Shown: piece after piece, positions 44,001-49,599 of the stretch
How positions within the stretch are numbered: the stretch's first letter is position 1
Layout of the letters: every line of letters starts with the position of its first letter
Assembly: GCA_028023455.1 (NCBI GenBank)
Contig: JAQFVV010006203.1
Span: 15,104,348 to 15,168,347, forward strand
DNA length: 64,000 nt
From: Epiperipatus broadwayi
Taxonomy: Eukaryota > Onychophora > Udeonychophora > Euonychophora > Peripatidae
Direction of reading: 5' to 3'
Made by a program: the position numbers and the translations under genes
Notes under the pieces: model-generated
The model's database searches: none
Told to the model about the DNA's origin: nothing
The model's input: only the letters and a program-made list of their open reading frames with translations

Positions 44001-44959
44001 AATTATATTCCAATTTTAATAATAATAAAATAATCTTAAATAATCGTTACAGTCAAAGGATTGAACAGCAATTACTAATTGAAGATTTTAAAACAGGCAA
44101 AACTCTCTATACGTATTGCCACTCAGTGCAAGCCATAATAATCAATGGATGCCAGAAGGCTTGTGCATAAAATCCCCATCTAGTGCCTACTCATCCAATA
44201 TTCCCAGACTAGTTTCTGGCTTGTGGCCTTTGTCACTAGTCTGGGGATATTGGATGAATAGGCACTACATGGGAATTTTATGCACAAGCCTTCTGGCATC
44301 CGTTGATTACTCTGGTTTGCACTGAGTGGCAATACGTATAAAGAGTTTTAATAACAGTTATGAGCAAGCATAAGAAATGGTGATCATGTGATGCTAATTG
44401 AAGATTTTATCGTAATTTTTCTTAATTTATCTGTGAGCTAAGACTAGCTAAATACTTATTTACTGATAAATAATTGGATAACTAGTTATGATGGCTATCT
44501 GAAAATAACTAAGAACAACAATGAGCTTGCTTGGAAAATATCAGCCTCCTGAAGAAATTTCAAAGTTACACCCCGATTCCAGATTAATCAGTAATAATTA
44601 AATCTATTTTTTTTAAAAAATGGATAGAAGATGGAGTTCAATTTATTTATTCTGGATTAGGTTTTAATGTATAAAACTAATTCGCAAGTCAAAAGCTTTT
44701 ATTTAAAAATAAAAAAACACAATATATAAATACTTGGAAAAAGTGGTATAAAAAATATAAATACCTTTGTTTTGCAAGGAGGATATTCATGATCTCCGAG
44801 AAAAACTTTAAAATTAATTGGAGCTCGATCAGCACGCCTTTCTGCACTAAAAGCATCCCAAATTGTCTTGTGTACAGCATTATGAATAATGTCGAGACCA
44901 GTTAAAACTACGAAGGGCATCGGACGAACAACAATTTCTGGAGGTAATTCATTAGCCAT
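1983..44959 (-). CDS. TRAPPC11: TRAPPC11 (foie gras) gene, 5' portion: ten coding exons, gene continues past the left edge
   Basis: TRAPPC11 is a subunit of the metazoan TRAPP III complex, which acts as a Rab exchange factor and tether in ER-to-Golgi traffic and autophagy. Ten minus-strand exons (44765-44959, 35442-35611, 29510-29580, 28390-28504, 15431-15530, 15278-15351, 11532-11762, 11210-11351, 2320-2410, 1983-2062) each end in GT and begin after AG, and join in one open frame of 423 codons. Recognisable family stretches are [76 protein letters not shown]-like [55 protein letters not shown] and [10 protein letters not shown]. This covers roughly the first third of the vertebrate protein (about 1,130 aa), including part of the foie-gras domain. 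Introns range from 79 bp to about 12.9 kb and are filled with transposon debris. Orthology is clear. Exon ends rest on splice consensus and reading frame; a small extra exon between exons 8 and 9 cannot be excluded. Confidence 0.93.
2320..2410 (-). CDS. TRAPPC11: TRAPPC11 exon 9
   Basis: 91 bp. It encodes [20 protein letters not shown] then [10 protein letters not shown], matching the vertebrate YPNPDPLE..LDFYGQRSWRQG. Acceptor gtatttcag, donor GTAAGG; leaves one base of a split Ser codon. Confidence 0.92.
2411..5314. other. TRAPPC11 intron 8, unannotated part
   Basis: AT-rich sequence with several homopolymer A/T runs (for example 3264-3276, 3733-3748). No coding similarity or clear repeat boundary seen. 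Confidence 0.6.
5315..5435. repeat. Short foldback repeat of the 44-kb family
   Basis: Arms aaaactctccatac (5359-5372) and gtatggagagtttt (5415-5428) flank a loop containing atccattgattattctgg and ggcactgagtggc, both also present in the foldback at 44091-44393. The preceding segment (about 5325-5340, catatgatcac) resembles that element's tail. An internally deleted copy. Confidence 0.65.
5436..7487. other. TRAPPC11 intron 8, unannotated part
   Basis: AT-rich; small open frames here have no recognisable similarity or coding character. Confidence 0.55.
7488..7755. repeat. Dispersed repeat, copy 1 (copy 2 at 37918-38150)
   Basis: Shares an ordered series of segments with 37918-38150: gaaaggagtttgctgttaa, a central tgtgattattcatagagtaa, then ccagcatgat and ctctgagcttaagatcaag. 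Both copies point the same way. Class unknown; the 96-codon minus-strand frame across it looks non-coding. Confidence 0.55.
8050..10650 (+). pseudogene. Degenerate RTE-like LINE (endonuclease, reverse transcriptase, C-terminus)
   Basis: In order on the plus strand, with many frameshifts and stops: an endonuclease C-terminal block around 8320-8640 ([20 protein letters not shown]), a linker/RT start near 9190-9290 ([20 protein letters not shown]), RT blocks near 9500-9650 ([32 protein letters not shown]), a degenerate QGDxISPK-like block near 9770, [12 protein letters not shown] at about 9880-9915 with the catalytic ADD, and the C-terminal [13 protein letters not shown] (about 10130). A decayed WTxxVL...RW-DEIRK tail follows at about 10450-10545. 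This block order is typical of RTE-clade elements. It lies antisense within TRAPPC11 intron 8 and cannot be active. Confidence 0.85.
10651..11209. other. TRAPPC11 intron 8, exon-proximal part
   Basis: No gene. A segment near 11018-11045 (accctgcaatgagctaatta) resembles 25250-25270, hinting at a shared SINE tail, but the match is short. Confidence 0.4.
11210..11351 (-). CDS. TRAPPC11: TRAPPC11 exon 8
   Basis: 142 bp. It encodes [20 protein letters not shown] then [20 protein letters not shown], a highly conserved foie-gras domain block. Acceptor tttttatag, donor GTAAGA; ends in phase 0 after the codons for NINL, where vertebrates have a slightly longer linker. Confidence 0.94.
11532..11762 (-). 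CDS. TRAPPC11: TRAPPC11 exon 7
   Basis: 231 bp, the longest exon here. It encodes [39 protein letters not shown], then [17 protein letters not shown] and [10 protein letters not shown], strongly conserved with vertebrate TRAPPC11 and probably the start of the foie-gras domain. Acceptor ataattttag, donor GTAAGT. Confidence 0.95.
11965..13080. repeat. Two direct copies of a dispersed repeat (11965-12200 and 12835-13080)
   Basis: Both copies contain, in order, an atccacctatcat-like start, a gtttgaaccag-type segment, a long T-rich stretch, agtaatatatttaa, a tcatacat..tattatgaag segment and taattagtt. They lie about 870 bp apart in the same orientation in TRAPPC11 intron 6. The gtttgaacc segment resembles a pol III B box, so a SINE origin is possible but unproven. 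Confidence 0.55.
13081..15277. other. TRAPPC11 intron 6, remaining part
   Basis: No gene found. A diverged two-copy tandem with a 61-bp period starts near 13753 and 13814 (both contain ttagtattagttatattgt or a close variant). Confidence 0.5.
15278..15351 (-). CDS. TRAPPC11: TRAPPC11 exon 6
   Basis: 74 bp. It encodes [20 protein letters not shown] then NVAL, ending in a split Arg codon. Acceptor tatttgcag, donor GTAAAT. It matches the family block LLFVRHQFKIAFFSELKQD. Confidence 0.94.
15431..15530 (-). CDS. TRAPPC11: TRAPPC11 exon 5
   Basis: 100 bp. It encodes [20 protein letters not shown] then [13 protein letters not shown], the segment following the [12 protein letters not shown] motif. 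Acceptor tctttttcag, donor GTAAGA. The next intron is only 79 bp, the shortest in the window. Confidence 0.94.
15531..19881. other. TRAPPC11 intron 4, 3'-proximal 4.3 kb
   Basis: Contains a 15-nt G run (16208-16222), a LINE C-terminal fragment (listed separately), a foldback half-copy at 18851-18905 (gcactattgtatggagagtt), and otherwise unassigned AT-rich sequence. Confidence 0.55.
16256..16640 (+). pseudogene. LINE C-terminal fragment, strongly decayed
   Basis: The plus strand reads [20 protein letters not shown] then [19 protein letters not shown], resembling the end of a non-LTR polymerase just before and across the C-terminal Cys region, followed by stops. Related in plan to the fragment at 524-814; identification is tentative. 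Confidence 0.4.
19907..19953 (-). ncRNA. Hammerhead-like stem-loop motif, copy B-left
   Basis: Minus strand, downstream of the Penelope-like frame and in its sense orientation: helix I ggct/agcc, core atgatta, extra t, helix II gagg/cctc with a 7-nt loop, gaa, aatgtt (the palindrome with one change), a, agcc. Activity unknown. Confidence 0.4.
20102..20422 (-). pseudogene. GIY-YIG endonuclease domain of a Penelope-like element (C-terminal part)
   Basis: 106 codons open on the minus strand. [14 protein letters not shown] precedes [20 protein letters not shown] (GIY-YIG core, here VVYSI...LYYS), then the conserved INTRLVQH with its Arg, and [13 protein letters not shown]. After a frameshift near 20140-20160 the sequence continues in another frame as [20 protein letters not shown], the usual Penelope-like C-terminal block. 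The reverse transcriptase part is absent, so this is a 5'-truncated copy. Confidence 0.8.
20567..20614 (+). ncRNA. Hammerhead-like stem-loop motif, copy B-right
   Basis: Inverted partner of the left copy: ggct, core atgatta, t, gagg, loop catggat, cctc, gaa, palindrome aacgtt, a, agcc. Flanking gat/atc bases could extend helix I in the left copy with one bulge. Confidence 0.4.
20722..22925. other. TRAPPC11 intron 4, mid part
   Basis: No gene. It includes one copy of a three-copy dispersed repeat (21515-21620) and otherwise unassigned AT-rich DNA. Confidence 0.5.
21515..21620. repeat. Dispersed repeat, copy 1 of 3
   Basis: Shares the series gatctaggccaacta, gagctagtttagca, gaaatgcacatcttaggga and a tcacatatctttgatcatatg end with 23867-23957 and 40170-40285. 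Same orientation in all three. Family unknown. Confidence 0.55.
22926..23240 (-). pseudogene. Penelope-like 3' fragment C
   Basis: The minus strand reads a decayed GIY-YIG-like piece ([11 protein letters not shown], comparable with [10 protein letters not shown] in element B), followed downstream by a copy of the hammerhead-like motif at 22931-22973 (ggct, atgaata, t, degraded helix II, gaa, agcgct, a, agcc). No matching second arm was found. Old and truncated. Confidence 0.55.
23630..24110. repeat. Direct repeat pair (23630-23740 and 23998-24105) around dispersed repeat copy 2
   Basis: Both outer copies contain tattattcattaaatg, then ctaatgaatgactaataa, in the same order about 370 bp apart. 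Between them, 23867-23957 is copy 2 of the dispersed repeat also at 21515 and 40170. Upstream, around 23740-23830, similarity to 40060-40140 extends the family. Class unresolved. Confidence 0.55.
24111..25411. other. TRAPPC11 intron 4 before the hAT insertion
   Basis: A 64-codon plus-strand frame at 24166-24360 has no recognisable similarity. A tRNA-like pol III segment lies at 25020-25110 (listed separately). Otherwise nothing identified. Confidence 0.45.
25020..25110 (+). repeat. tRNA-derived SINE head, probable
   Basis: gccctaga at the start can pair with tctgggcc at the end, and gggtttgaatctgggcc fits a pol III B box plus acceptor stem. The A box is weak. The downstream segment to about 25280 may be the SINE body. 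Confidence 0.35.
25420..28260 (+). mobile_element. hAT-superfamily DNA transposon, ZBED5/SCAND3-type, complete ends but dead transposase
   Basis: The 8-bp direct repeat tcatatag flanks it exactly (25412-25419 and 28261-28268). Terminal inverted repeats begin cactgtttcttaaac at the left and, in reverse complement, cagcgcttcttgaac at the right, followed by gtgggtcatgacccc-type sequence, as in many hAT elements. The 2841-bp element sits in TRAPPC11 intron 4, antisense to the gene. Ends and target duplication are intact; the coding region is not. Confidence 0.93.
26208..28065 (+). pseudogene. hAT transposase pseudogene (BED finger, RNase H-like core, C-terminal dimerisation region)
   Basis: 26208-26555 encodes the N-terminus with a BED-type finger ([15 protein letters not shown]), but the first zinc Cys of the usual CxxC is Tyr, leaving a single Cys (LYLICNN). 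Frames then shift: [20 protein letters not shown] (about 26560), [13 protein letters not shown] and [12 protein letters not shown] (to 26849, stop), [25 protein letters not shown] (about 27010), HCLIH-like block with a stop at [26 protein letters not shown] (27266), and the C-terminal [20 protein letters not shown] (about 27825) with [13 protein letters not shown]. At least five frameshifts or stops. The order and motifs match domesticated and active ZBED5/SCAND3-like transposases. Confidence 0.9.
28390..28504 (-). CDS. TRAPPC11: TRAPPC11 exon 4
   Basis: 115 bp. It encodes a stretch reading [20 protein letters not shown] then [10 protein letters not shown], aligning with the vertebrate block ALCNACELS..LFVLPHTDHLVGY. 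Acceptor ttatttag, donor GTAAAA. Too short and frame-split to appear as an ATG-initiated open frame. Confidence 0.93.
28505..29509. other. TRAPPC11 intron 3
   Basis: About 1 kb of AT-rich sequence; no repeat or gene recognised. Confidence 0.6.
29510..29580 (-). CDS. TRAPPC11: TRAPPC11 exon 3
   Basis: 71 bp. The acceptor is a strong polypyrimidine tract plus ccag, and the donor is GTAAAT. It encodes [20 protein letters not shown] followed by LPP, matching the family block that ends VVLIQK..PLPP. It takes its first base from the split Arg codon and leaves one base. Confidence 0.93.
29581..32405. other. TRAPPC11 intron 2, first part
   Basis: AT-rich with A runs; no coding similarity. The open frames here look random. 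Confidence 0.55.
32406..32964. repeat. Foldback element F1
   Basis: The left arm (about 32406-32622) and right arm (about 32752-32964) are inverted copies. Shared segments include cttctaaatatctgtaatt, tcctactgagttatgt-like sequence, atataagcttag and caataaacaaaattcac. The outer end of the left arm is repeated directly inside the loop near 32700-32745. Confidence 0.75.
32985..33365 (+). pseudogene. LINE 3' end, same family as the element at 49.6-52.4 kb
   Basis: The plus strand reads [12 protein letters not shown], then a WIGYVKQM-like block and [11 protein letters not shown], matching 52160-52340 of the larger element (WIGHVKQI; LHLYYKDDVKGIL). It sits between two foldback copies, so insertions were nested. 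Confidence 0.7.
33400..33680. repeat. Foldback element F2, shortened copy of F1
   Basis: A left-arm start (gatctgtaattgtcaagcgg, ccactgagttatga) is followed almost at once by the full right arm (tttagtctgtacata to taggaggtagttacttcc). An internally deleted copy of F1. Confidence 0.65.
33681..35441. other. TRAPPC11 intron 2, exon-2 side
   Basis: 34180-34830 has faint reverse-transcriptase-like words on the plus strand (NKKAFDAND) but too little to call. A T9-G11 tract (35411-35430) lies beside the exon 2 donor. Confidence 0.4.
35442..35611 (-). CDS. TRAPPC11: TRAPPC11 exon 2
   Basis: 170 bp. It starts after tgtttcag, reads [17 protein letters not shown], then the [20 protein letters not shown] block, and ends in a split Arg codon (AG) before GTAAAA. 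A run of 11 C residues followed by A residues (minus strand) lies only about 11 bp inside the following intron. Confidence 0.94.
35612..37917. other. TRAPPC11 intron 1, exon-2 side
   Basis: AT-rich, no gene or recognisable repeat boundary seen. Confidence 0.5.
37918..38150. repeat. Dispersed repeat, copy 2 (copy 1 at 7488-7755)
   Basis: gaaagaagtttgttgttaa, tatgattatttatatagtaa, accagcatgataag and ctctgtatttaagatcaag follow the same order as in copy 1. Confidence 0.55.
38151..40169. other. TRAPPC11 intron 1, mid part
   Basis: No gene. 39525-39590 has a tRNA-like pol III pair (tagttagcctgg as A box, aattcaaatccag as B box, plus strand), a possible SINE relic. Confidence 0.4.
40170..40285. 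repeat. Dispersed repeat, copy 3 of 3
   Basis: atgacctggtccaacagatg, gagtgttggttctgcacta, ttggagatcac and tcacatggtcatgtg follow the order seen at 21515 and 23867. Confidence 0.55.
40286..43561. other. TRAPPC11 intron 1, unassigned 3.3 kb
   Basis: 41640-42530 has a slightly more A-rich plus strand that could be a decayed retroelement, but I found no motif. A C8 tract lies at about 41405. Confidence 0.4.
43562..43756. repeat. Foldback-family element G1, inverted relative to G2
   Basis: Bounded by the 11-bp direct repeat atttatttaat (43562-43572 and 43746-43756). From left to right: a tail (aaccatttctcatgcttacg) that is the reverse complement of the tail of G2, a short arm (ctctccttacaatagtgc), centre sequence shared with G2 (ttttatgcacaaatcttct), and the other arm (ttgcactaggtggcactatt). 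A shorter relative of the element 330 bp away. Confidence 0.7.
44075..44409. repeat. Foldback element G2 with 16-bp target duplication and tail
   Basis: The direct repeat ctaattgaagatttta at 44075-44090 and 44394-44409 bounds it. The left arm starts right after the first repeat (aaacaggcaaaactctctat) and the right arm ends near 44349. Arms of about 115-120 bp (with cttgtgcataaaat and attcccagactagt-type segments) are about 90% inverted copies around a very short loop. A 44-nt tail (44350-44393) precedes the second direct repeat. The open frame at 44116-44325 is a palindrome artefact. Confidence 0.85.
44765..44959 (-). CDS. TRAPPC11: TRAPPC11 exon 1 (start codon exon)
   Basis: 65 codons from ATG at 44959 to a GTATTT donor, phase 0. 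The product begins [16 protein letters not shown] and ends [11 protein letters not shown], aligning with the N-terminus of vertebrate TRAPPC11. I chose this ATG because family similarity starts directly after it and the exon sits just left of the promoter. A possible acceptor (aataataag) lies about 18 bp upstream of the ATG, so a short 5' UTR intron is possible. Confidence 0.93.
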
Positions 44960-45280
44960 CTTCTGATGCCTTATTATTTAAAATAAAGATTACTAAATAT
45001 TAATTGGCAATAACTTTTTTAAACTAATAGAATTAAAATTTTCATTATTTTTCTTAATGCACATTTACAAAATAAAAACAACAACAACTGTATATAATCT
45101 TTTGAAACATAATTAAACTTCCATACCAATTTACAAGGAAACCATATTGAAATCTCTACAGCGCATAATTATTTTGTTACTTCCGTTTCCGGAATAGCGC
45201 TTTAAAATGGATGCGATTGTGGACCACGCTGTCAGTTATAATCTACATAACGTAAAGGTTATTAAGTTTTAAGTCTTAGG
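44960..45280. promoter_or_regulatory. Probable bidirectional promoter between TRAPPC11 and RWDD4
   Basis: The 250-300 bp between the TRAPPC11 start codon and the inferred RWDD4 first exon holds the only clearly less AT-rich island nearby (about 45155-45240). It contains acttccg at 45179 and tttccggaat at 45186, two ETS-type motifs of opposite polarity, next to agcgc. No TATA box stands out. Candidate donors for an untranslated RWDD4 first exon are GTAAAG at 45252 and GTATAT at 45280. A 21-codon upstream frame starts at ATG 45207. Inference from gene arrangement and motifs; no transcript evidence is visible. Confidence 0.55.
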
Positions 45281-46149
45281 TATATATCTTAATCTAAACT
45301 TTAAATATAATATTAACATGTTTAAATTAATGTTAATATATTTGTTGCATTGTTTTTAGAAAAATATGTTTATGATAGTAATTAATAAAGAATTTTTGAT
45401 TTTAGAACATTCATTTACTTTAAATGATTAAAATAGTAATCTAATGTATATATTATAAAGGTATCATTTGTTTTCATATTATTTTTCTAAAAGTAAAAAT
45501 ACGAGTCTGGAATTTTAAGTATGTTTTTTTTTTTCGCTTATAATTTTTTTTTATATAAAAATAAAGCAATTTATGCTGCATTATGTGTAAAATATACCGA
45601 TTCAAAAAATTGCAAGATCTTATCAAAACCTTCCGAAAATATTCCATGAGTTAAAGAACTTTGGTCTCATGAAGCTTCATCTAATTTAAAGAGTTTACGT
45701 GGCACAAAACCATTGTTAATTGCTGCACAATTGTTGTTTTGATAACTTATTACTTCGCGTGTTTATTTTAAAAGATTAGAAAAGTGTTTACTAATCTTGT
45801 ATAAATTTTTGAATCTGAAGATACATTAAAATAAAAAAGGACAATTCTCAAAAGAAAGAAATCATTGTCTTTTCAACGATTTCATTAAACTCGGTTATTG
45901 AAAATATGCGATTAAACCACAAAAAACTGGCATATCTGCCAAAATATCTAAGTTTACTATAATTTTTGAATCGATAGTCTTAAGATGGAAATAATTTTTA
46001 GTTTACCACAATTGAAAGTAATGAATTTCTATGAAATTCATAGATGATTCTTTCAATAACAAATACTTAAAAAAAAGTCAAGTGCATTTATAATATTGTC
46101 AAGTTATGGCTAGCTTTTCAATTTTATAAAAAAGGATTGTTTCCACATG
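45281..46149. other. RWDD4 intron 1, promoter side
   Basis: No gene or repeat identified. A T run at about 45520-45535. Confidence 0.5.
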
Positions 46150-48500
46150 AAAACTGAACTTAATCTTGATGATTTCCTAATTAAAGACAGTAAATTATGA
46201 AACTCTACAATAAAGCTATTTTCACAGACTCGAATATATTATGGGGAATAGCCAAACCAGTACTACAGGTCTGTCAATGGAAAATGACTACAAAGTTTTA
46301 GTCATCATGAAACACTTCAAGTGCCAGGTATACTTTTTATAATGTTATCTTTACTTAGGAAATAATAAAATTGCTTCAAGTCAACATTGCAGGTATATCA
46401 CAAAAATGGAGATGTTTTACAAATTAATTATGCTGCACAATATTGATGTAATTGTACTTCAGGAGACCCCAAATTTTTTTAATAATGCATACTTAAAATT
46501 TCTAGATTTACATTGATTCTTTGCAGAATACATTATAAACACAGTATGGCTACTTTTATTTATAATCATGTTATAAAGCAAACAACTAGTTCAAATGAAG
46601 TTAGATAGATAATTTTTTTTATATGCAATATTTACAAACCTATCAATACATATTGGCTCTATTATTCTCTTCCAGATAATTTACACATTTGTATATCTAT
46701 GCACTTTCAAGTCTCATAATAATCTTTGAGAGTATGCAATTGAGAATCAAGCAGGTTATGAACTTTTAGAATGGATAGATTTAAACAATGTGCAATTTAC
46801 TTTATGATAACAAGCAAAACATATGGGGAACAGAATTGTTTCAACAAAAAAATGTTCACCATTACCTGCTGAACTACTGTTATAGTCAATATAAACCTAG
46901 TCTAATCACTTTTAATCCACATTCTTATAGTTGAAATTTATCTTGTTACAATATGGGATTAAAAAAAGATAACTAGACTCGATGTATTGGATATTATGAA
47001 TAATATTAATAGAATTCAATTACTTCTTGCTATGACAGGTTTAGCAAACTTAGCAACAGCTGCCAAAGGGCCCATCCCTTGCAGGGATTGAAATCAATTT
47101 ATTAAGTCATTCCTGGATGGACCAAATCAGCAGTATTTTTTAATAATCAATTTTTATCTACTAAAAATGCAGACATTACTAATAAGATGGAAAAAGACTA
47201 TAGAAAAACAAAACTTTATAAGCTTTAGTCATAAAGCCAGGCCATTTTTAAATAAACTTGGTGGTTGTAAAAGTCTCACTAAAATAATTACTAATAATAT
47301 TACTAATCCTATATATCATACTTCTAAAATCCAAAATTGATAACATGAGGAAAAGTAGAGTTAGAAGCTTCTCTTTCATAATATTTCTCTAATATCAATC
47401 TGATCAAACCAGTAGATGTTGGTAAACTCAAATTTTCCATGCTTGATTGTTTTAGACTATGATAAGTTCCAGGATCAAATAGTATACTTTCAGAGCTAGT
47501 AAAAAATTTAGACCTAAAATGAAAGTATGGTGGGAAAAACTATTCTGTAATATTAATCATATAGAAACTATTCAACAAATTTTATATAAAAGCAAAATTG
47601 TAGCAATTTTAAAATCAAATAAATCCAGCCATAATGCTAAAAAATATCCAGTATCATTATTTCTGAATCTTATTAACAAGAATTTTGCCAATTGCCTACA
47701 GAACAGATTAGTTTGGGATAGAAAGCTGTTGTAAACAACTTTTATTATTAATAACTCATTTTAAAAAAGACTTTCAAAATAAAAAACTGGTGCTAACTTT
47801 ATTGATCTAATCTCAGCTTATAATTCTTTTTGAAAAAAATATTTAAAATTTTCTAAAATTCTTAAATGAAGGAAAATAATTAATTTGCTTGATAAATTAC
47901 TCTCCAATAGAAATAAGTAAATGGTCATCATAATAGATACAAAATTTTACAGAATAGCCTATTACTGAATTCAGTTCTCCCACTTCATTTATATATTCAT
48001 TAGTGATGTTCCAAAAACACATTCAAAAAAATTAATCAATGCTGATGACATTGTTTTGTTCTCACAAAAGATATCCTTTCCTGAAATAGAAAAGTTCCCC
48101 AATAAGGATATGAAAATATTGTAAATATTCTTCAAACTGAAGTATTGTTTCTAATCTAATGGAGATAGTATATTTAATTTTTCATCTAAACAATATGGAA
48201 GTATCTCAAAATATAAGTATAATCTTTTATAATAATAGATTAAAACATAATCCTACTTGTGTTATTTGAGAATAATCTTGAATTTTAGTCTAACTTGTTT
48301 TTCCAATTTGACCAAAGTTAGATAGTAAAAAAATTTATTGGAATAACTTTCTTGAAATGCTATCTGACACTCCTTGAAGTTGTGATGCAAGTATTATATA
48401 TCTTCATTAGCACTCTTCTGGTGAATACTGTGCTCTGTTAAGAGAAATTAAATAAAATGAAATTATTTAGTAATGCTAAATATAAAATGAATGAATATGT
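46150..48500 (+). pseudogene. Degenerate Jockey-like LINE
   Basis: Plus strand with many stops. The endonuclease start LLQVNIAGISQKW is at about 46375-46412 and DVIVLQET-like sequence is near 46444. GLANLATAAKGPIP (about 47039) belongs to the linker before RT. KVWWEKLFCNINHIETIQQI, SKIVAILKSNKSS and NAKKYPVSLFLNLINK (47522-47690) are RT blocks 1-2. INADDIVLFSQK (48033-48068) holds the catalytic ADD. SGEYCALLREI lies near 48420. The 3' end appears truncated near 48.5 kb. It lies sense within the inferred RWDD4 intron 1. Confidence 0.75.
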
Positions 48501-49599
48501 AATTATGATCAGTCAAATTGAGAAGTGTTTAAAAATTAAACCTGACATATTAGATAACACTAATTAACACACATAATGCTATTAATTTAAAATACTTGCT
48601 ATATGTAATAAAGTAAAACAAACCAATTTTTTTATATAAAGTTATTTATAATGAATTTAATATTTATAAGTTAGCACATTTGTTGTATGTTTATATATAA
48701 ATATAATTTTGAATATATCCTCACAATTTTTTTTTCATATTGTTAATTTTCATATTAAAAGCTTAAAAACTGTACACATTTGTCTAAATATTGAGAACAG
48801 GTCTATTAAAATTAAATCAAAATAAAATTTTATGCAATATAGTCTACAAAAGGAGAGGATATTGGTAACAAAAAACAAAGAATGATATTTCACATACTTT
48901 AAAATTGTATGATATTATACCTGCTACTTAACTAAAAAAAGATCACCTATGCCTGTTTTAAACTGCCAATATTGATAATTATTTATATTTCATCTATTAA
49001 AAAAAAATGAATGGTTTATCATTCAACAGTTTAAGTAATGTTCAGGAACCAGAAGTGGTAGTTGAACTTCTATCCAAGTTTATAGCTCTTCAATCATTCA
49101 CTCTTTTATCACATAAAACATTGCAGGATTTTACTGTTAAGTGTTAAAAGAAGTTTTGAGATTTATGTACAAATTAACAGATATAACAATCATATGGAAA
49201 AAAACAATGTTATGATAGAATAATGATGAAAGAAAAAAGATGGTGAGTTGTTTTTGGTTTTTTTTTTAAAGAAGTCACTATTATCATAAAAAGATGATGC
49301 TGAGACAATAATAAATATATAAATAATGAATCCACTGTTTAAAATTTGCAGAAAAAGGATTTCCATATAGAAATTCTATGTAATAGATTTTATTTCATTC
49401 ATATATTAATTAAAAATAAATTTAGAAAATGCATGTTCTTGTTTATTTTTTTCACAATTTAGTAGTGATAAGAATTGCGATTATATTTTGAAAGATTGAA
49501 AATAAATGAAATAAGAAAGAAATGCACTTTTGATTATTTAAAGGTATGAATTTAAAATACAATCTTAAGAAAATAAAAATAGAATTTTTTTTTTTTTTT
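48501..49599. other. RWDD4 intron 1, between two LINEs
   Basis: AT-rich, no feature recognised. Confidence 0.5.

Noticed and set aside
44116-44325. 69-codon plus-strand open frame
   Set aside because: It lies entirely in the palindromic foldback G2 and has no similarity to a known protein; palindromes often give open frames.
45207-45272. 21-codon frame starting in the promoter island as an RWDD4 N-terminus
   Set aside because: If spliced to 54804 it runs into an in-frame TGA before the RWDD4 ATG, so it can only be an upstream frame in the UTR.
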